Made by a program: the position numbers and the translations under genes
From: Oecophyllibacter saccharovorans
Lineage (GTDB): Bacteria > Pseudomonadota > Alphaproteobacteria > Acetobacterales > Acetobacteraceae
Reading direction: 5' to 3'
Assembly (NCBI RefSeq): GCF_006542375.1
Contig: NZ_CP038143.1
Span: 1,798,001 to 1,862,000, forward strand
Length of the DNA: 64,000 nt
Shown: positions 10,121 to 21,865 of the stretch, piece after piece
How positions within the stretch are numbered: the stretch's first letter is position 1
Layout: each line of letters begins with the position of its first letter
Notes under the pieces: model-generated
Told to the model about the DNA's origin: nothing
The model's database searches: none
What the model saw: only the letters and a program-made list of their open reading frames with translations

Positions 10121-11170
10121 GTGCATTCTCTACCGGACAGGATTTTTCAGAAAGTGTGTGCAGAAAAAATGCTGACATTTGATACCCATATCGACATTTC
10201 CTGGCCCGAGCTTACCTCTGAGGGACTGCCGGCCTGGGAAAGAGAGGAAAGCACGCCTGAAGCGCAGACCTGTTTCAGTCTTCCCCAGGCGCGGGAAGGG
10301 GGGCTGAGTGCGGCCTGTCTGGTAGCCTATGTGCCGCAGGGCCCTCTGAGTGCTGCCGGGCATGAGGCGGCCTGGAAACGGGTGCAGGCGATGCTGGAGG
10401 TCATCCATGTGCTTGGCGCTCCGGGCGCACCCCATGCCCGGACTGTGAAAAAGGCCGCTGATGTGCAGGGAGCTGTGGGGGCAGGGCAGGTGGCCCTGGT
10501 GCCTGTGATTGAAAACGGGTACGCGGTTGGCGAGGACCCGGCGCGCCTGGAAGCCCTCGTTCGCCGCTTCGGGGTGCGCTACATGACGCTGACGCATAAC
10601 GGGCACAATCTCCTGGCCGATTCAGCTGTCGTGCGAAGCGGGCCGGCTGAAAGCCATGGCGGCCTGTCGGCACTGGGACGCGCGATGATTGAGACAATGA
10701 ACCGGCACGGTGTCCTGGTTGATGTGTCGCATGCGGCCAAGAGCACCATGATGCAGGCTGTGGCCCACTCATCTGTACCCGTTTTTGCCAGTCATTCCTG
10801 TGTGCGCAGTCTCTGCGACCATCCGCGCAACCTCGATGATGAACAGTTGGATGCGTTGAAGGAAAGTGGCGGGGTGTTACAGGTCACGGCCATGCCGCCT
10901 TTCCTGCGTCGTGGTGGGGGTGGGGATCTGACTGATCTGGTGCGCCATATCCGTTATGCGGTCGACCGGCTGGGGATTGAGCATGTCGGTATCTCATCGG
11001 ATTTCGACGGGGGTGGCGGCGTGGCCGGTTGGCAGAATGTAGCGCAATGCCGAAATGTCACACAGGCTCTGAAGGCAGCTGGGTTTGATGCCAGTGAGAT
11101 TGAGGCTCTTTGGGGCGGAAATATGATGCGTTTGCTGGCGCTGGCTGAACGGAAGGCTGCTGACGCCTGA
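10121..11170 (+). CDS. Membrane dipeptidase-like metallopeptidase, M19 family
   Basis: A 349-residue amidohydrolase-fold peptidase resembling renal dipeptidase and microbial M19 enzymes, which cleave dipeptides, often with D-residues, using two metal ions. Metal-ligand motifs are present: FDTHIDI, the bridging Glu in VPVIENG, YMTLTHNGHN, VLVDVSHA, FASHS and ISSDFDGGG. There is no signal peptide, so a cytoplasmic role in dipeptide turnover is likely, unlike its eukaryotic namesake. The GTG at 10121 is kept because the residues before the first metal motif match the N-terminal helix usual in this family. The ATG at 10169 is the alternative. Monocistronic in appearance. Confidence 0.88.
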   Translation: MHSLPDRIFQKVCAEKMLTFDTHIDISWPELTSEGLPAWEREESTPEAQTCFSLPQAREGGLSAACLVAYVPQGPLSAAGHEAAWKRVQAMLEVIHVLGAPGAPHARTVKKAADVQGAVGAGQVALVPVIENGYAVGEDPARLEALVRRFGVRYMTLTHNGHNLLADSAVVRSGPAESHGGLSALGRAMIETMNRHGVLVDVSHAAKSTMMQAVAHSSVPVFASHSCVRSLCDHPRNLDDEQLDALKESGGVLQVTAMPPFLRRGGGGDLTDLVRHIRYAVDRLGIEHVGISSDFDGGGGVAGWQNVAQCRNVTQALKAAGFDASEIEALWGGNMMRLLALAERKAADA

Positions 11171-11413
11171 GCTTGCGGCCTGTCAAGCCACTTGACCGGG
11201 AAGAATCGGAGAAAGAGAGAAATTTTGTCCACTATTTTTCCTGAGGAGGGGATTGACAGCTTTTCTGGGTGAGCGAGGGAATAATTTTTTCCGGATCTCT
11301 TAAACGAATATCAAAAAACCGCAGTTTTCCTAGGCTTTCGGGAAAATGCCTAAAAAACGGGCAATCTATAACCAGCATAGGCATTCCCTTTGCTGCAACC
11401 ATCTACCCTGAAT

Positions 11414-11434
11414 ATATTCACAGCTTTATCCACA
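11414..11434 (+). promoter_or_regulatory. DnaA-box-like pair upstream of uvrC
   Basis: TTATCCACA at 11426-11434 is identical to the consensus DnaA box. It is preceded in the same orientation and at 12-base spacing by ATATTCACA (11414-11422), two mismatches from consensus. Both sit in the 302-base gap between the M19 gene and uvrC, 40-60 bases before the uvrC start. Whether DnaA binds here is inference. The rest of this gap holds a TTGACA hexamer at 11253-11258 without a convincing -10 partner, and a short hairpin after the M19 gene. Confidence 0.4.
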
Positions 11435-11472
11435 GGAACGGTGGATGAGTCCCGGCCCAGGGAAATACATCT

Positions 11473-13518
11473 ATGACTGAAGAGAAAATGAGATTGGAAA
11501 ACGACGGGAAACCGGTATTTCGCGGGGTCAGAGCTATCAAGGAAGCGCTCAGGACCATTCCGTCGAATCCTGGTGTCTACCGCATGATCGGGCAGAAAGG
11601 GGAAGTGCTTTACGTAGGCAAGGCGCTGAATCTGAAAAAGCGCGTCACCTCGTACACGCATCTGCAGCGACTCCCCAATCGACTCAAGACCATGGTTTCA
11701 CGGACGGTCGAGATGGAGATCGTCGTGACGCGCACGGAGGCCGAAGCGCTTCTGCTGGAAGCCAATTACATCCGGAAAATGCAGCCGCACTTCAACATCC
11801 TGTTGAAGGACGACAAAAGTTATCCCTGGTTGGCCATTACCCGCGACGAGTTCCCGCGCCTTATGCGCCATCGTGGCAAACCGCAGAAGGGAGCTGCTTA
11901 CTGGGGCCCCTTTGCCACCTCACGTGCGGTCATGCAGACCCAGCAGGTGCTGGAACGCTCATTTCTGCTGCGCTCCTGCACGGACGCGGTCTTTTCCTCG
12001 CGGACCCGTCCCTGTCTTCTTTATCAGATCAAGCGTTGTTCTGCGCCGTGTGTGGGACGGATCTCCACGCCGGAATACCGTAACCTGGTGACGCAGGCCA
12101 AGGAGTTCCTCAATGGGGGCGCTCAGACTCTGCAACAGACCCTGACCCGTGAGATGGAAGCGGCGTCTGAGGCCATGGCTTATGAGCGGGCTGCGTTGAT
12201 CAGAGACCGGATCCGCAGCTTTACCAGCCGGATGGCTTCCAGTGCCATCAATCCCACGACAATTGATGAAGCGGATGTCATGGCCATTTCGCAGCAGGGG
12301 GGATGTAGCTGCATTCAGGTCGTCTTCATCCGTGGCGGGCGCAACAATGGCAACCGGGCTTTTTATCCGGTTCACGACGTTGATGAGACAGCTGAGGATG
12401 TGCTCGGCGCGTTCATGCTGCAGTTTTATGATGATAAGACCCCGCCCCCACAGGTGCTGGTCAATGTAGGGCTGCCTGAGGAAAAGCTCCTGGGGGAGGC
12501 CCTGTCGCTGCAGAGAGGGCGCAAGGTCCAGATCGCAGTACCCCAGAGGGGTGAGAAAAGAATGGTCACGGACCATGCCGTTCTCAATGCCCGCGAGGCG
12601 CTGGAGCGCAAGATGGCTGAAAGTGCCGGCCAGAAACAGCTTCTGGACGGCATCGCGACCCTGTTCAAGTTGCCCCAAAGCCCCAAGCGCATTGAAACCT
12701 ATGACAACTCCCACATCATGGGGCAGTCGCCTTACGGGGTTATGATCGTGGGCGGTCCGGAAGGCTTCAACAAGCGGGCTTACCGAAAATACGCCATTCG
12801 TGGGCCGGTAGCGCCAGGGGATGATTTCGGCATGATGCGCGAGGTGATGAACCGGCGCTTTGCGCATGTCGCCAAAGAAGGCGAGGACAAGGCCGCCCAG
12901 AGCCCTGACTGGCCTGATCTGCTGCTGATCGATGGCGGCAAGGGGCAGGTGAGTGCCGTGCAGAAAATGCTTGCAGAGCTGCAAGTCACTTCCGTGCCGG
13001 TTGTCGGCATTGCCAAGGGCGTAGACCGCAATGCCGGACGGGAATGGTTTCACAAGGAAGGGATGGAACCGTTCCAGCTGCCGGAGCGTGACCCGGTGCT
13101 CTTCTACCTGCAGCGCCTGCGGGATGAAGCACACCGTTTTGCCATCACCACGCACCGAGCAGGGCGCTCCAAGGCCTTCGTGCATTCAACCCTTGATGAT
13201 GTACCGGGCATCGGACCCGTGCGCAAGAAAGCCCTGCTGACCCGCTTCGGATCGTTGCGCAACGTGCGGCAGGCAGCGCTGGAGGAGCTTGAGGAAGTGC
13301 CGGGTATCAACCGTGAGACGGCCCAATCGATCTACGGGTTTTTCCACCCTGAATGGATCCGGACGCAGGGGGTACCTCTGGAAGAGGGCACTGAGGAGAA
13401 TAATGGGGGCCTGGTGGAGGAAGAAGAGATGAAATTTGGCGGGAATCGGCTGAAAAACCTGTCCAGGCTTCCTGAAGTGACAGCCGACAAAGGCCCTGAG
13501 GTTGAGGAAGCTCCGTGA
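11473..13518 (+). CDS. uvrC: Excinuclease ABC subunit C
   Basis: The 681-residue nuclease of UvrABC nucleotide-excision repair; it makes the 3' and 5' incisions around bulky lesions. Domains in order: GIY-YIG 3'-nuclease (about 30-110, with NPGVYRMIG and [12 protein letters not shown]), a Cys-rich linker ([18 protein letters not shown]), a UVR UvrB-binding motif near 215-250, the RNase H-like 5'-nuclease domain ([30 protein letters not shown]), and helix-hairpin-helix repeats near 575-635 ([28 protein letters not shown]). The acidic Gly-rich tail after about residue 640 is a lineage extension. AGGGAAA lies eight bases before the ATG. pgsA follows, a linkage also common in other proteobacteria. 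Confidence 0.97.
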   Translation: MTEEKMRLENDGKPVFRGVRAIKEALRTIPSNPGVYRMIGQKGEVLYVGKALNLKKRVTSYTHLQRLPNRLKTMVSRTVEMEIVVTRTEAEALLLEANYIRKMQPHFNILLKDDKSYPWLAITRDEFPRLMRHRGKPQKGAAYWGPFATSRAVMQTQQVLERSFLLRSCTDAVFSSRTRPCLLYQIKRCSAPCVGRISTPEYRNLVTQAKEFLNGGAQTLQQTLTREMEAASEAMAYERAALIRDRIRSFTSRMASSAINPTTIDEADVMAISQQGGCSCIQVVFIRGGRNNGNRAFYPVHDVDETAEDVLGAFMLQFYDDKTPPPQVLVNVGLPEEKLLGEALSLQRGRKVQIAVPQRGEKRMVTDHAVLNAREALERKMAESAGQKQLLDGIATLFKLPQSPKRIETYDNSHIMGQSPYGVMIVGGPEGFNKRAYRKYAIRGPVAPGDDFGMMREVMNRRFAHVAKEGEDKAAQSPDWPDLLLIDGGKGQVSAVQKMLAELQVTSVPVVGIAKGVDRNAGREWFHKEGMEPFQLPERDPVLFYLQRLRDEAHRFAITTHRAGRSKAFVHSTLDDVPGIGPVRKKALLTRFGSLRNVRQAALEELEEVPGINRETAQSIYGFFHPEWIRTQGVPLEEGTEENNGGLVEEEEMKFGGNRLKNLSRLPEVTADKGPEVEEAP

Positions 13519-13582
13519 AACGTCTTACATGCTGGAAAGACGTTGACGCTCTGCGAAGGGCGAATCACTTGGACACGAGCGG

Positions 13583-14152
13583 ATGCTGACAGATCTTCCC
13601 AATCTTCTGACCCTCTTCCGTATTGCCAGCATTCCAGTGCTGCTACTGCTGCTCGCCTGTCATACCGGTGCGACGGACGTGGCGGCTTTCTGCATTTACG
13701 TTCTGGCCTGTCTGACTGATTATTTCGATGGCGCTCTGGCCCGCCGCCGATGCCAGCATTCGGAGCTGGGTCGGATGATGGATCCCATCGCCGACAAGCT
13801 CCTTGTGGGTGCCCTTCTGATGGACCTTGCAGGTCTGGGTCGGCTGCCCTGTTTTTCGCTCTATGCGGCGATTGCGATCATGCTGCGCGAGATCCTGGTC
13901 AGCGGATTGCGCGAATATATGGCCTCCCATGGCGCCAAGCTTCCTTCCACACGTCTGGCCAAATGGAAAACGGCTTTGCAGATGATAGCGCTGGGATTTC
14001 TGGTCCTGGGCGCGCAAGGGGCGGCTGTTTTTAATGTTCCTGGAAATTTTGTGGAAAAAACTGGTGCAGGATTGCTCTGGCTCTCAGTAATTCCGACTCT
14101 TGTGAGTGGTTGGGGATATCTTCGCGAAGCATTTATCCGTATGAAAGGTTAA
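13583..14152 (+). CDS. pgsA: CDP-diacylglycerol--glycerol-3-phosphate 3-phosphatidyltransferase
   Basis: A 189-residue inner-membrane enzyme that makes phosphatidylglycerol phosphate, the committed step to phosphatidylglycerol and cardiolipin. The complete CDP-alcohol phosphotransferase signature is visible, D-x2-D-G-x2-A-R-x8-G-x3-D-x3-D, within TDYFDGALARRR and ELGRMMDPIADK. Several hydrophobic segments flank it. The N-terminus LPNLLTLFRI is typical of PgsA. It is 64 bases downstream of uvrC on the same strand and probably co-transcribed. Confidence 0.94.
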   Translation: MLTDLPNLLTLFRIASIPVLLLLLACHTGATDVAAFCIYVLACLTDYFDGALARRRCQHSELGRMMDPIADKLLVGALLMDLAGLGRLPCFSLYAAIAIMLREILVSGLREYMASHGAKLPSTRLAKWKTALQMIALGFLVLGAQGAAVFNVPGNFVEKTGAGLLWLSVIPTLVSGWGYLREAFIRMKG

Positions 14153-14310
14153 CCCGAAAATATTGTGCCTCAGGGCTGGGCTCAGTTTCCACTATGGCAT
14201 GAATGACTTTCCGGGGAGGTCCAGATTGTGTTCCTGCGAGGGTGGCTGGTATTTTGAAAACTAAAGTAATCGCTTTCCACCCGCGATATCCGCTGAGATG
14301 GGGAGAAGGA

Positions 14311-14910
14311 ATGAAAAAAATCTCCGTATTGATGCTGGGTATGGTTGTAAGCGGGTGTGCGGATTTCGGGAATTATCTCGACCAGACCCTCAATCCCTGG
14401 GGACCGGCCAACTCTCCCATCGGAGACAGCGAAACTTTTCAGCGGGTGCGTGGAAACGGGAAAACACAGCTAGCACCGCTGGCTATGGAGAATGGTGACG
14501 TCTGGCCAGGCGCTCCGGCGCCAGTGCCCAGCCTGCAGGATGTCAGCAATCCTGATAGTGTTTTCAACCTGGAAGGCGGGAAGTCCGTTTCAGCTCTCAA
14601 TGCGGACCTGCGTGAGCAGCTCGGCAATGGCGAGACCCTGTCTATCGGAGAAGAGACGGCACGCCAGCGTGGTATTGCGCGGCAGAGTGAGGCTTATACC
14701 GGCGCGCAATGGCAGCTCCCCTCCCATGTGGCAGACCGGGCCTCTCACTTCATGGAGAAAAAGACGGATGCAACGGTGGCGATTCCCAACGGGGATGGCA
14801 CCACCACTCTCATAGCGCCGGACGGCTCCATCAGGGTGATCCGGGGCATGCCTGCCGCTGTGTCGGGGGGACGCAGACCTCTTGCAGGCTCGCATCTGCC
14901 CGGCAGGTAA
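14311..14910 (+). CDS. Predicted lipoprotein of unknown function
   Basis: A 199-residue protein. ATG at 14311 has a strong GGAGAAGGA ribosome-binding site, and its product begins with a lipoprotein signal: Lys-Lys, a hydrophobic run, then VVSGC, with the lipidated Cys at position 16. No Asp follows the Cys, so outer-membrane sorting is possible (inference). The remaining sequence is polar and low in recognisable motifs; a C-terminal segment near 150-175 (VAIPNGDGTTTLIAPDG) looks like a short beta-hairpin repeat. I do not recognise a family. It follows pgsA by about 160 bases. Confidence 0.7.
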   Translation: MKKISVLMLGMVVSGCADFGNYLDQTLNPWGPANSPIGDSETFQRVRGNGKTQLAPLAMENGDVWPGAPAPVPSLQDVSNPDSVFNLEGGKSVSALNADLREQLGNGETLSIGEETARQRGIARQSEAYTGAQWQLPSHVADRASHFMEKKTDATVAIPNGDGTTTLIAPDGSIRVIRGMPAAVSGGRRPLAGSHLPGR

Positions 14911-15075
14911 AGACCTGTTGGGCGAGGAGAGCTGAAGAGAGGAAGTAAATAATCCGGCAGGGCTTGACCCGACACGGTTAAGCCCGCATTGTGCGCCCAA
15001 TTAATTGAGCAGCAGCCATAGCCCTGATTGAGGCAGAGGCGGCTTCTCGCTTGTGGCAGTCGTCAGAGGAATATC

Positions 15076-15243
15076 ATGGCCAAGACAAACGTTATTCAGA
15101 TCCGTCTCGTTTCTTCTGCAGATACGGGATATTTCTACGTTACGAAGAAAAATGCGCGTTCTGCGACTGGCAAGCTTGAAATGCGCAAATATGATCCGGT
15201 CGTGCGCAAGCACGTCGTGTTTCGCGAAGCCAAGATCAAATGA
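15076..15243 (+). CDS. rpmG: 50S ribosomal protein L33
   Basis: A 55-residue ribosomal protein of the large subunit, beginning [15 protein letters not shown] and containing the family core [11 protein letters not shown] and [15 protein letters not shown]. It lacks the zinc-ribbon cysteines, so it is the zinc-independent (C-minus) form. AGAGGA precedes the ATG. Upstream, near 14962-14985, GGCTTGACC and GGTTAAGCC form a nearly perfect inverted repeat that overlaps a TTGACC -35-like hexamer; this may be the promoter region. A bidirectional terminator follows. Confidence 0.97.
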   Translation: MAKTNVIQIRLVSSADTGYFYVTKKNARSATGKLEMRKYDPVVRKHVVFREAKIK

Positions 15244-15274
15244 ACGCGTGAGAGATCCGGACATTATATCTTGA

Positions 15275-15303
15275 AAAGCGGCTCCTTCGGGAGCCGTTTT
15301 TTT
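15275..15303. terminator. Bidirectional terminator between rpmG and divIC
   Basis: CGGCTCC and GGAGCCG pair around a TTCG tetraloop, with A residues before and a run of seven T after. This fits termination of rpmG on the plus strand. The A tract on the left also gives a T tract for the convergent divIC transcript. Confidence 0.9.
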
Positions 15304-15377
15304 ATGGCAGTTCGGGAAGCGCTTTTTCAGCAGTGCAGCAGCAACCGTGAGAGACCGCAGTGATCGGTAAAGAGTAA

Positions 15378-15707
15378 TCAGTAAAGATGATCATGATCGC
15401 CGTAGGGCACGATGATCTCATCGGACTGACTGGTATTGAGCATTGCTCTACTGCGTTCGTCGAGAATATCGCGGTCCAGTGACTGTTCGCTGAGTTCAGC
15501 CACGCGTCGCCGCCAGATATCCTGTTCCTGGTGGGCATTCTTAAGCGCAGTCTCAGCCTGCTGGCGCAGAGTGAGCTGCTCCTGGTAAGCCTGGATCCCG
15601 TGTTCTCCCCTAAGCGCATTCCAGATGAAATACCCTGTCAGCAGTAGAAATATCAGAGGGGGAAGGATGGCCTGAAGACCGCGACGGATAATCACGCCAA
15701 CTTTCAT
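15378..15707 (-). CDS. Septum formation initiator family protein (DivIC/FtsB-like)
   Basis: A 109-residue bitopic membrane protein of the divisome. A short basic N-terminus is followed by one membrane segment (about residues 12-30, LPPLIFLLLTGYFIWNAL) and a heptad-rich coiled coil (about 35-75) typical of FtsB/DivIC. AGGAGG suits the second of two adjacent ATG codons (15707) rather than the first (15710). Location next to eno is the standard alphaproteobacterial arrangement and supports the call. It is probably needed for septal assembly with FtsL and FtsQ. Confidence 0.88.
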   Translation of the reverse strand: MKVGVIIRRGLQAILPPLIFLLLTGYFIWNALRGEHGIQAYQEQLTLRQQAETALKNAHQEQDIWRRRVAELSEQSLDRDILDERSRAMLNTSQSDEIIVPYGDHDHLY

Positions 15708-15796
15708 CATAACCTCCTGGCTGCCAGTTGAAGGGAGAGGGAGAAGATAGATTTCTGCTCAACAGAGAGACTACATGCTTTTCCGGGGAAGTCAGC

Positions 15797-15859
15797 ACAA
15801 AAGGCTTCCGTCCTTAAAGAGAACGGAAGCCTTTGACGGCCCGGGCTGAAAGGGCCGTC
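15797..15859 (-). terminator. Tandem hairpins downstream of eno
   Basis: Two stems lie just past the enolase stop on the minus strand. The nearer one pairs GACGGCCC with GGGCCGTC (15835-15859). The farther one pairs AAAGGCTTCCGT with ACGGAAGCCTTT (15800-15834, 12 bp) and, read in the eno direction, ends in TTTTG. The distal stem is the likely terminator separating eno from divIC. Confidence 0.8.
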
Positions 15860-15881
15860 CAAGTGCTGAGACCTGAAAAGA

Positions 15882-17264
<1,383 letters not shown>

Positions 17265-17273
17265 TCAATTGAT

Positions 17274-17756
17274 GTGAAACCTTTTCCTGCCCTGGTCGTG
17301 GCATTGAACCTCGTGGCGGCATTCGCTGTCTTGACTTCAGGCAGCATTCTTTTCATGGCTGGAACTTTCCGCCCCCTGCCGGAAATTTCCGTGGCCCTGC
17401 TGGCTTTCGGCGGTTGTCTGGGGGCATTTGAAGGGGCGGTGCACTGGGGTTTTACCATTGATCGCCCCGATGTGATTCTCCCGCGTGCCAATCCACTGAC
17501 TGACCGTCGCCGTGCCTGGTTGGGAGGAGGGGCGTTGCTGTGGTTCTGGCTTGCGCTGTGTGTGGGGCTGCTATGCAGCTTCAAGGCTGGTTTTCTGTTG
17601 GAGGCGCTGGGGTTCGCCTTCCAGTTTGCCATTGAGCGAATCGCAGGCCGCTGGGGGCGCCTGCCCCCCGGCTACCAGCACGTCAAGCTGGCTTTCACGG
17701 TTCTGGTTGAAATCGGCCTGGTTCTGGCCGCCCTTTCGCCCCAGGGTAAAGTCTGA
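17274..17756 (+). CDS. DUF3429-like membrane protein
   Basis: A 160-residue protein with about five hydrophobic segments. GAVHWGF and the Pro-containing loop LPPGYQHVKL before the last membrane segment resemble the DUF3429 family; no function is established for that family. The GTG at 17274, preceded by GAGGT, is preferred over a TTG at 17199 because it removes a polar leader overlapping the eno start. The gene reads against its neighbours: divergent from eno and convergent with kdsA, whose stop is eight bases away. The family call is moderate. Confidence 0.65.
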   Translation: MKPFPALVVALNLVAAFAVLTSGSILFMAGTFRPLPEISVALLAFGGCLGAFEGAVHWGFTIDRPDVILPRANPLTDRRRAWLGGGALLWFWLALCVGLLCSFKAGFLLEALGFAFQFAIERIAGRWGRLPPGYQHVKLAFTVLVEIGLVLAALSPQGKV

Positions 17757-17764
17757 TCAGTCTG

Positions 17765-20304
<2,540 letters not shown>

Positions 20305-20634
20305 TCAGTGAGTGGCAGGGGTGACCGGTGTGCTGGCTGACGGCTGGGTGGCCTGGGAAGGTGCAGGGGGGGCTGCTAGGAGATCATGGCCGTTCTGGCC
20401 GCCGGAAGCGCCTTTATTCAGGACAGCCAGAAGCAGGCAGAACAGCATGAAGAGGGCGGCCAGAATGCTTGTCGCGCGTGTCAGGAAGGTTGCCGTGCCG
20501 CGACCTGTCATGAAAGAGCCGGCCCCTTGCCCGCCGCCAATGCCGAGTCCACCGCCTTCGCTGCGCTGCAGAAGAATAACAGCGATCAGGGCGAGAGAAA
20601 CCAGAATGGTCAGAATGGTCAGCAGAGTGCTCAT
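20305..20634 (-). CDS. secG: SecG protein translocase subunit
   Basis: A 109-residue inner-membrane subunit of the SecYEG channel. Two membrane segments (about 1-22 and 52-72) flank the conserved cytosolic stretch LLQRSEGGGLGIGG and FLTRATSILAALF. The tail after residue 75 is Ala/Pro/Thr-rich and poorly conserved, as usual for SecG. It lies between tpiA and pyrG. Confidence 0.94.
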   Translation of the reverse strand: MSTLLTILTILVSLALIAVILLQRSEGGGLGIGGGQGAGSFMTGRGTATFLTRATSILAALFMLFCLLLAVLNKGASGGQNGHDLLAAPPAPSQATQPSASTPVTPATH

Positions 20635-20794
20635 GCGCTTCTTCAGGCTCCGATGAGAAAAGGGGAAGGGATCCGTTTAATCTTCTTTGGGATGCGGGGC
20701 AAATTCCGCCCATGCAGCAGCTGGTATCTGTGGTTCACTTCTTTGAGTATTCAATTATTCCGGTATTCCGGGGCCTTCCTCCGGGTATTCGATC

Positions 20795-21697
20795 TCAGTT
20801 TGATGGCGCCCCTTTGCCCGTGGCCGGTTGAGAAGCAGCCTTGTCCTTGTTTTTGGCAGAGGTGGAGTTTTTGGCAGGTGAGGGGGGAAAACGTTTGGGA
20901 AGGGGTTTGCCTGACGCTTCACGTTCCGCCACGGTGGCAGCGGCCTTAATGATTTCTAGGAAGCTCTTGGCCTGCAGGCTGGCGCTTCCTACCAGCACGC
21001 CCCCCAGTCCCGGAACCGAAAGGATAGGAAGCGCCTGAGCTGAAGTGACCGACCCACCGTAAAGTATCGGGGTGTCCACATCGTCTGCCATAAGATGCAT
21101 GGGCAGCAGGGCCTGGATGAGGCGGATCTTGTGGACCAGCTCCTTGCGTGAAGGCATGACGCCGCTGCCGATGGCCCAGACGGGCTCATAAGCCAGCAGG
21201 CCCTTGAAGTCCCGGGTGAGGGAGCCTTCAATCTGCTGAGCCAGAACACTGGCTGCCCGTCCCTCGTTCCGTTCGGTCAGATGCTCGCCCACGCACACGA
21301 CCGGCACCAGCCCGGCAGCGGTGGCTGCTTTGACCTTCTGGCGCACGATCGCATCGGTTTCCTGGTGGTTCTGACGCCGTTCCGAATGCCCCAGAATCAC
21401 GTATTTCACACCCAGATCAGCCAGCATCTGCGCTGAAATATCGCCAGTAAAGGGGCCTGAAGGGGTGGGGTAACAGTCCTGAGCCCCCAGGGCCAGTTGC
21501 TGAGGGGTGAGCCGGTCCTTCTCCAGCACCGTATGGACGCCATGCAGCTGTGTATAAGAGGGGCAGATGACTGTCTGCACAGGGAGGGGCGGCAGGCTTG
21601 CCAGGCCAGAGGCGATGTCCCGGGCCAGCTGGATTCCCTGATCGTAGCGGGCCTGCATTTTCCAGTTTCCGATAACGTATTTGGAAACGGTGCTCAT
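20795..21697 (-). CDS. tpiA: Triosephosphate isomerase with C-terminal Lys/Ser/Ala-rich extension
   Basis: Interconverts dihydroxyacetone phosphate and glyceraldehyde-3-phosphate. Signature elements are VIGNWKMQ (catalytic Lys), YVILGHSERR (catalytic His), LLAYEPVWAIGSG (catalytic Glu and loop 6) and ILYGGSVTSAQA with LVGSASLQA. The canonical fold ends near residue 255. The protein is 300 residues because of an added tail rich in Lys, Pro, Ser and Ala (about 262-300), which looks disordered. The tail is in frame with no sign of frameshift. Divergent from the PpiD-like gene. Confidence 0.96.
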   Translation of the reverse strand: MSTVSKYVIGNWKMQARYDQGIQLARDIASGLASLPPLPVQTVICPSYTQLHGVHTVLEKDRLTPQQLALGAQDCYPTPSGPFTGDISAQMLADLGVKYVILGHSERRQNHQETDAIVRQKVKAATAAGLVPVVCVGEHLTERNEGRAASVLAQQIEGSLTRDFKGLLAYEPVWAIGSGVMPSRKELVHKIRLIQALLPMHLMADDVDTPILYGGSVTSAQALPILSVPGLGGVLVGSASLQAKSFLEIIKAAATVAEREASGKPLPKRFPPSPAKNSTSAKNKDKAASQPATGKGAPSN

Positions 21698-21865
21698 TCT
21701 GGCTTCCCCTGCTCAGCATCATAGAGACTGGTGAGAGACGCAGCGCAACGCTGGTCAAGTGCCGGTGAGGGCATTATGTTGGCGGCAAGTCTAACGGGCT
21801 TTGCGTGCAAGCGCTATCCTGTCCCGAGACTATCCTGCCATGAGATGAAGTGACACCTGCCCTCC

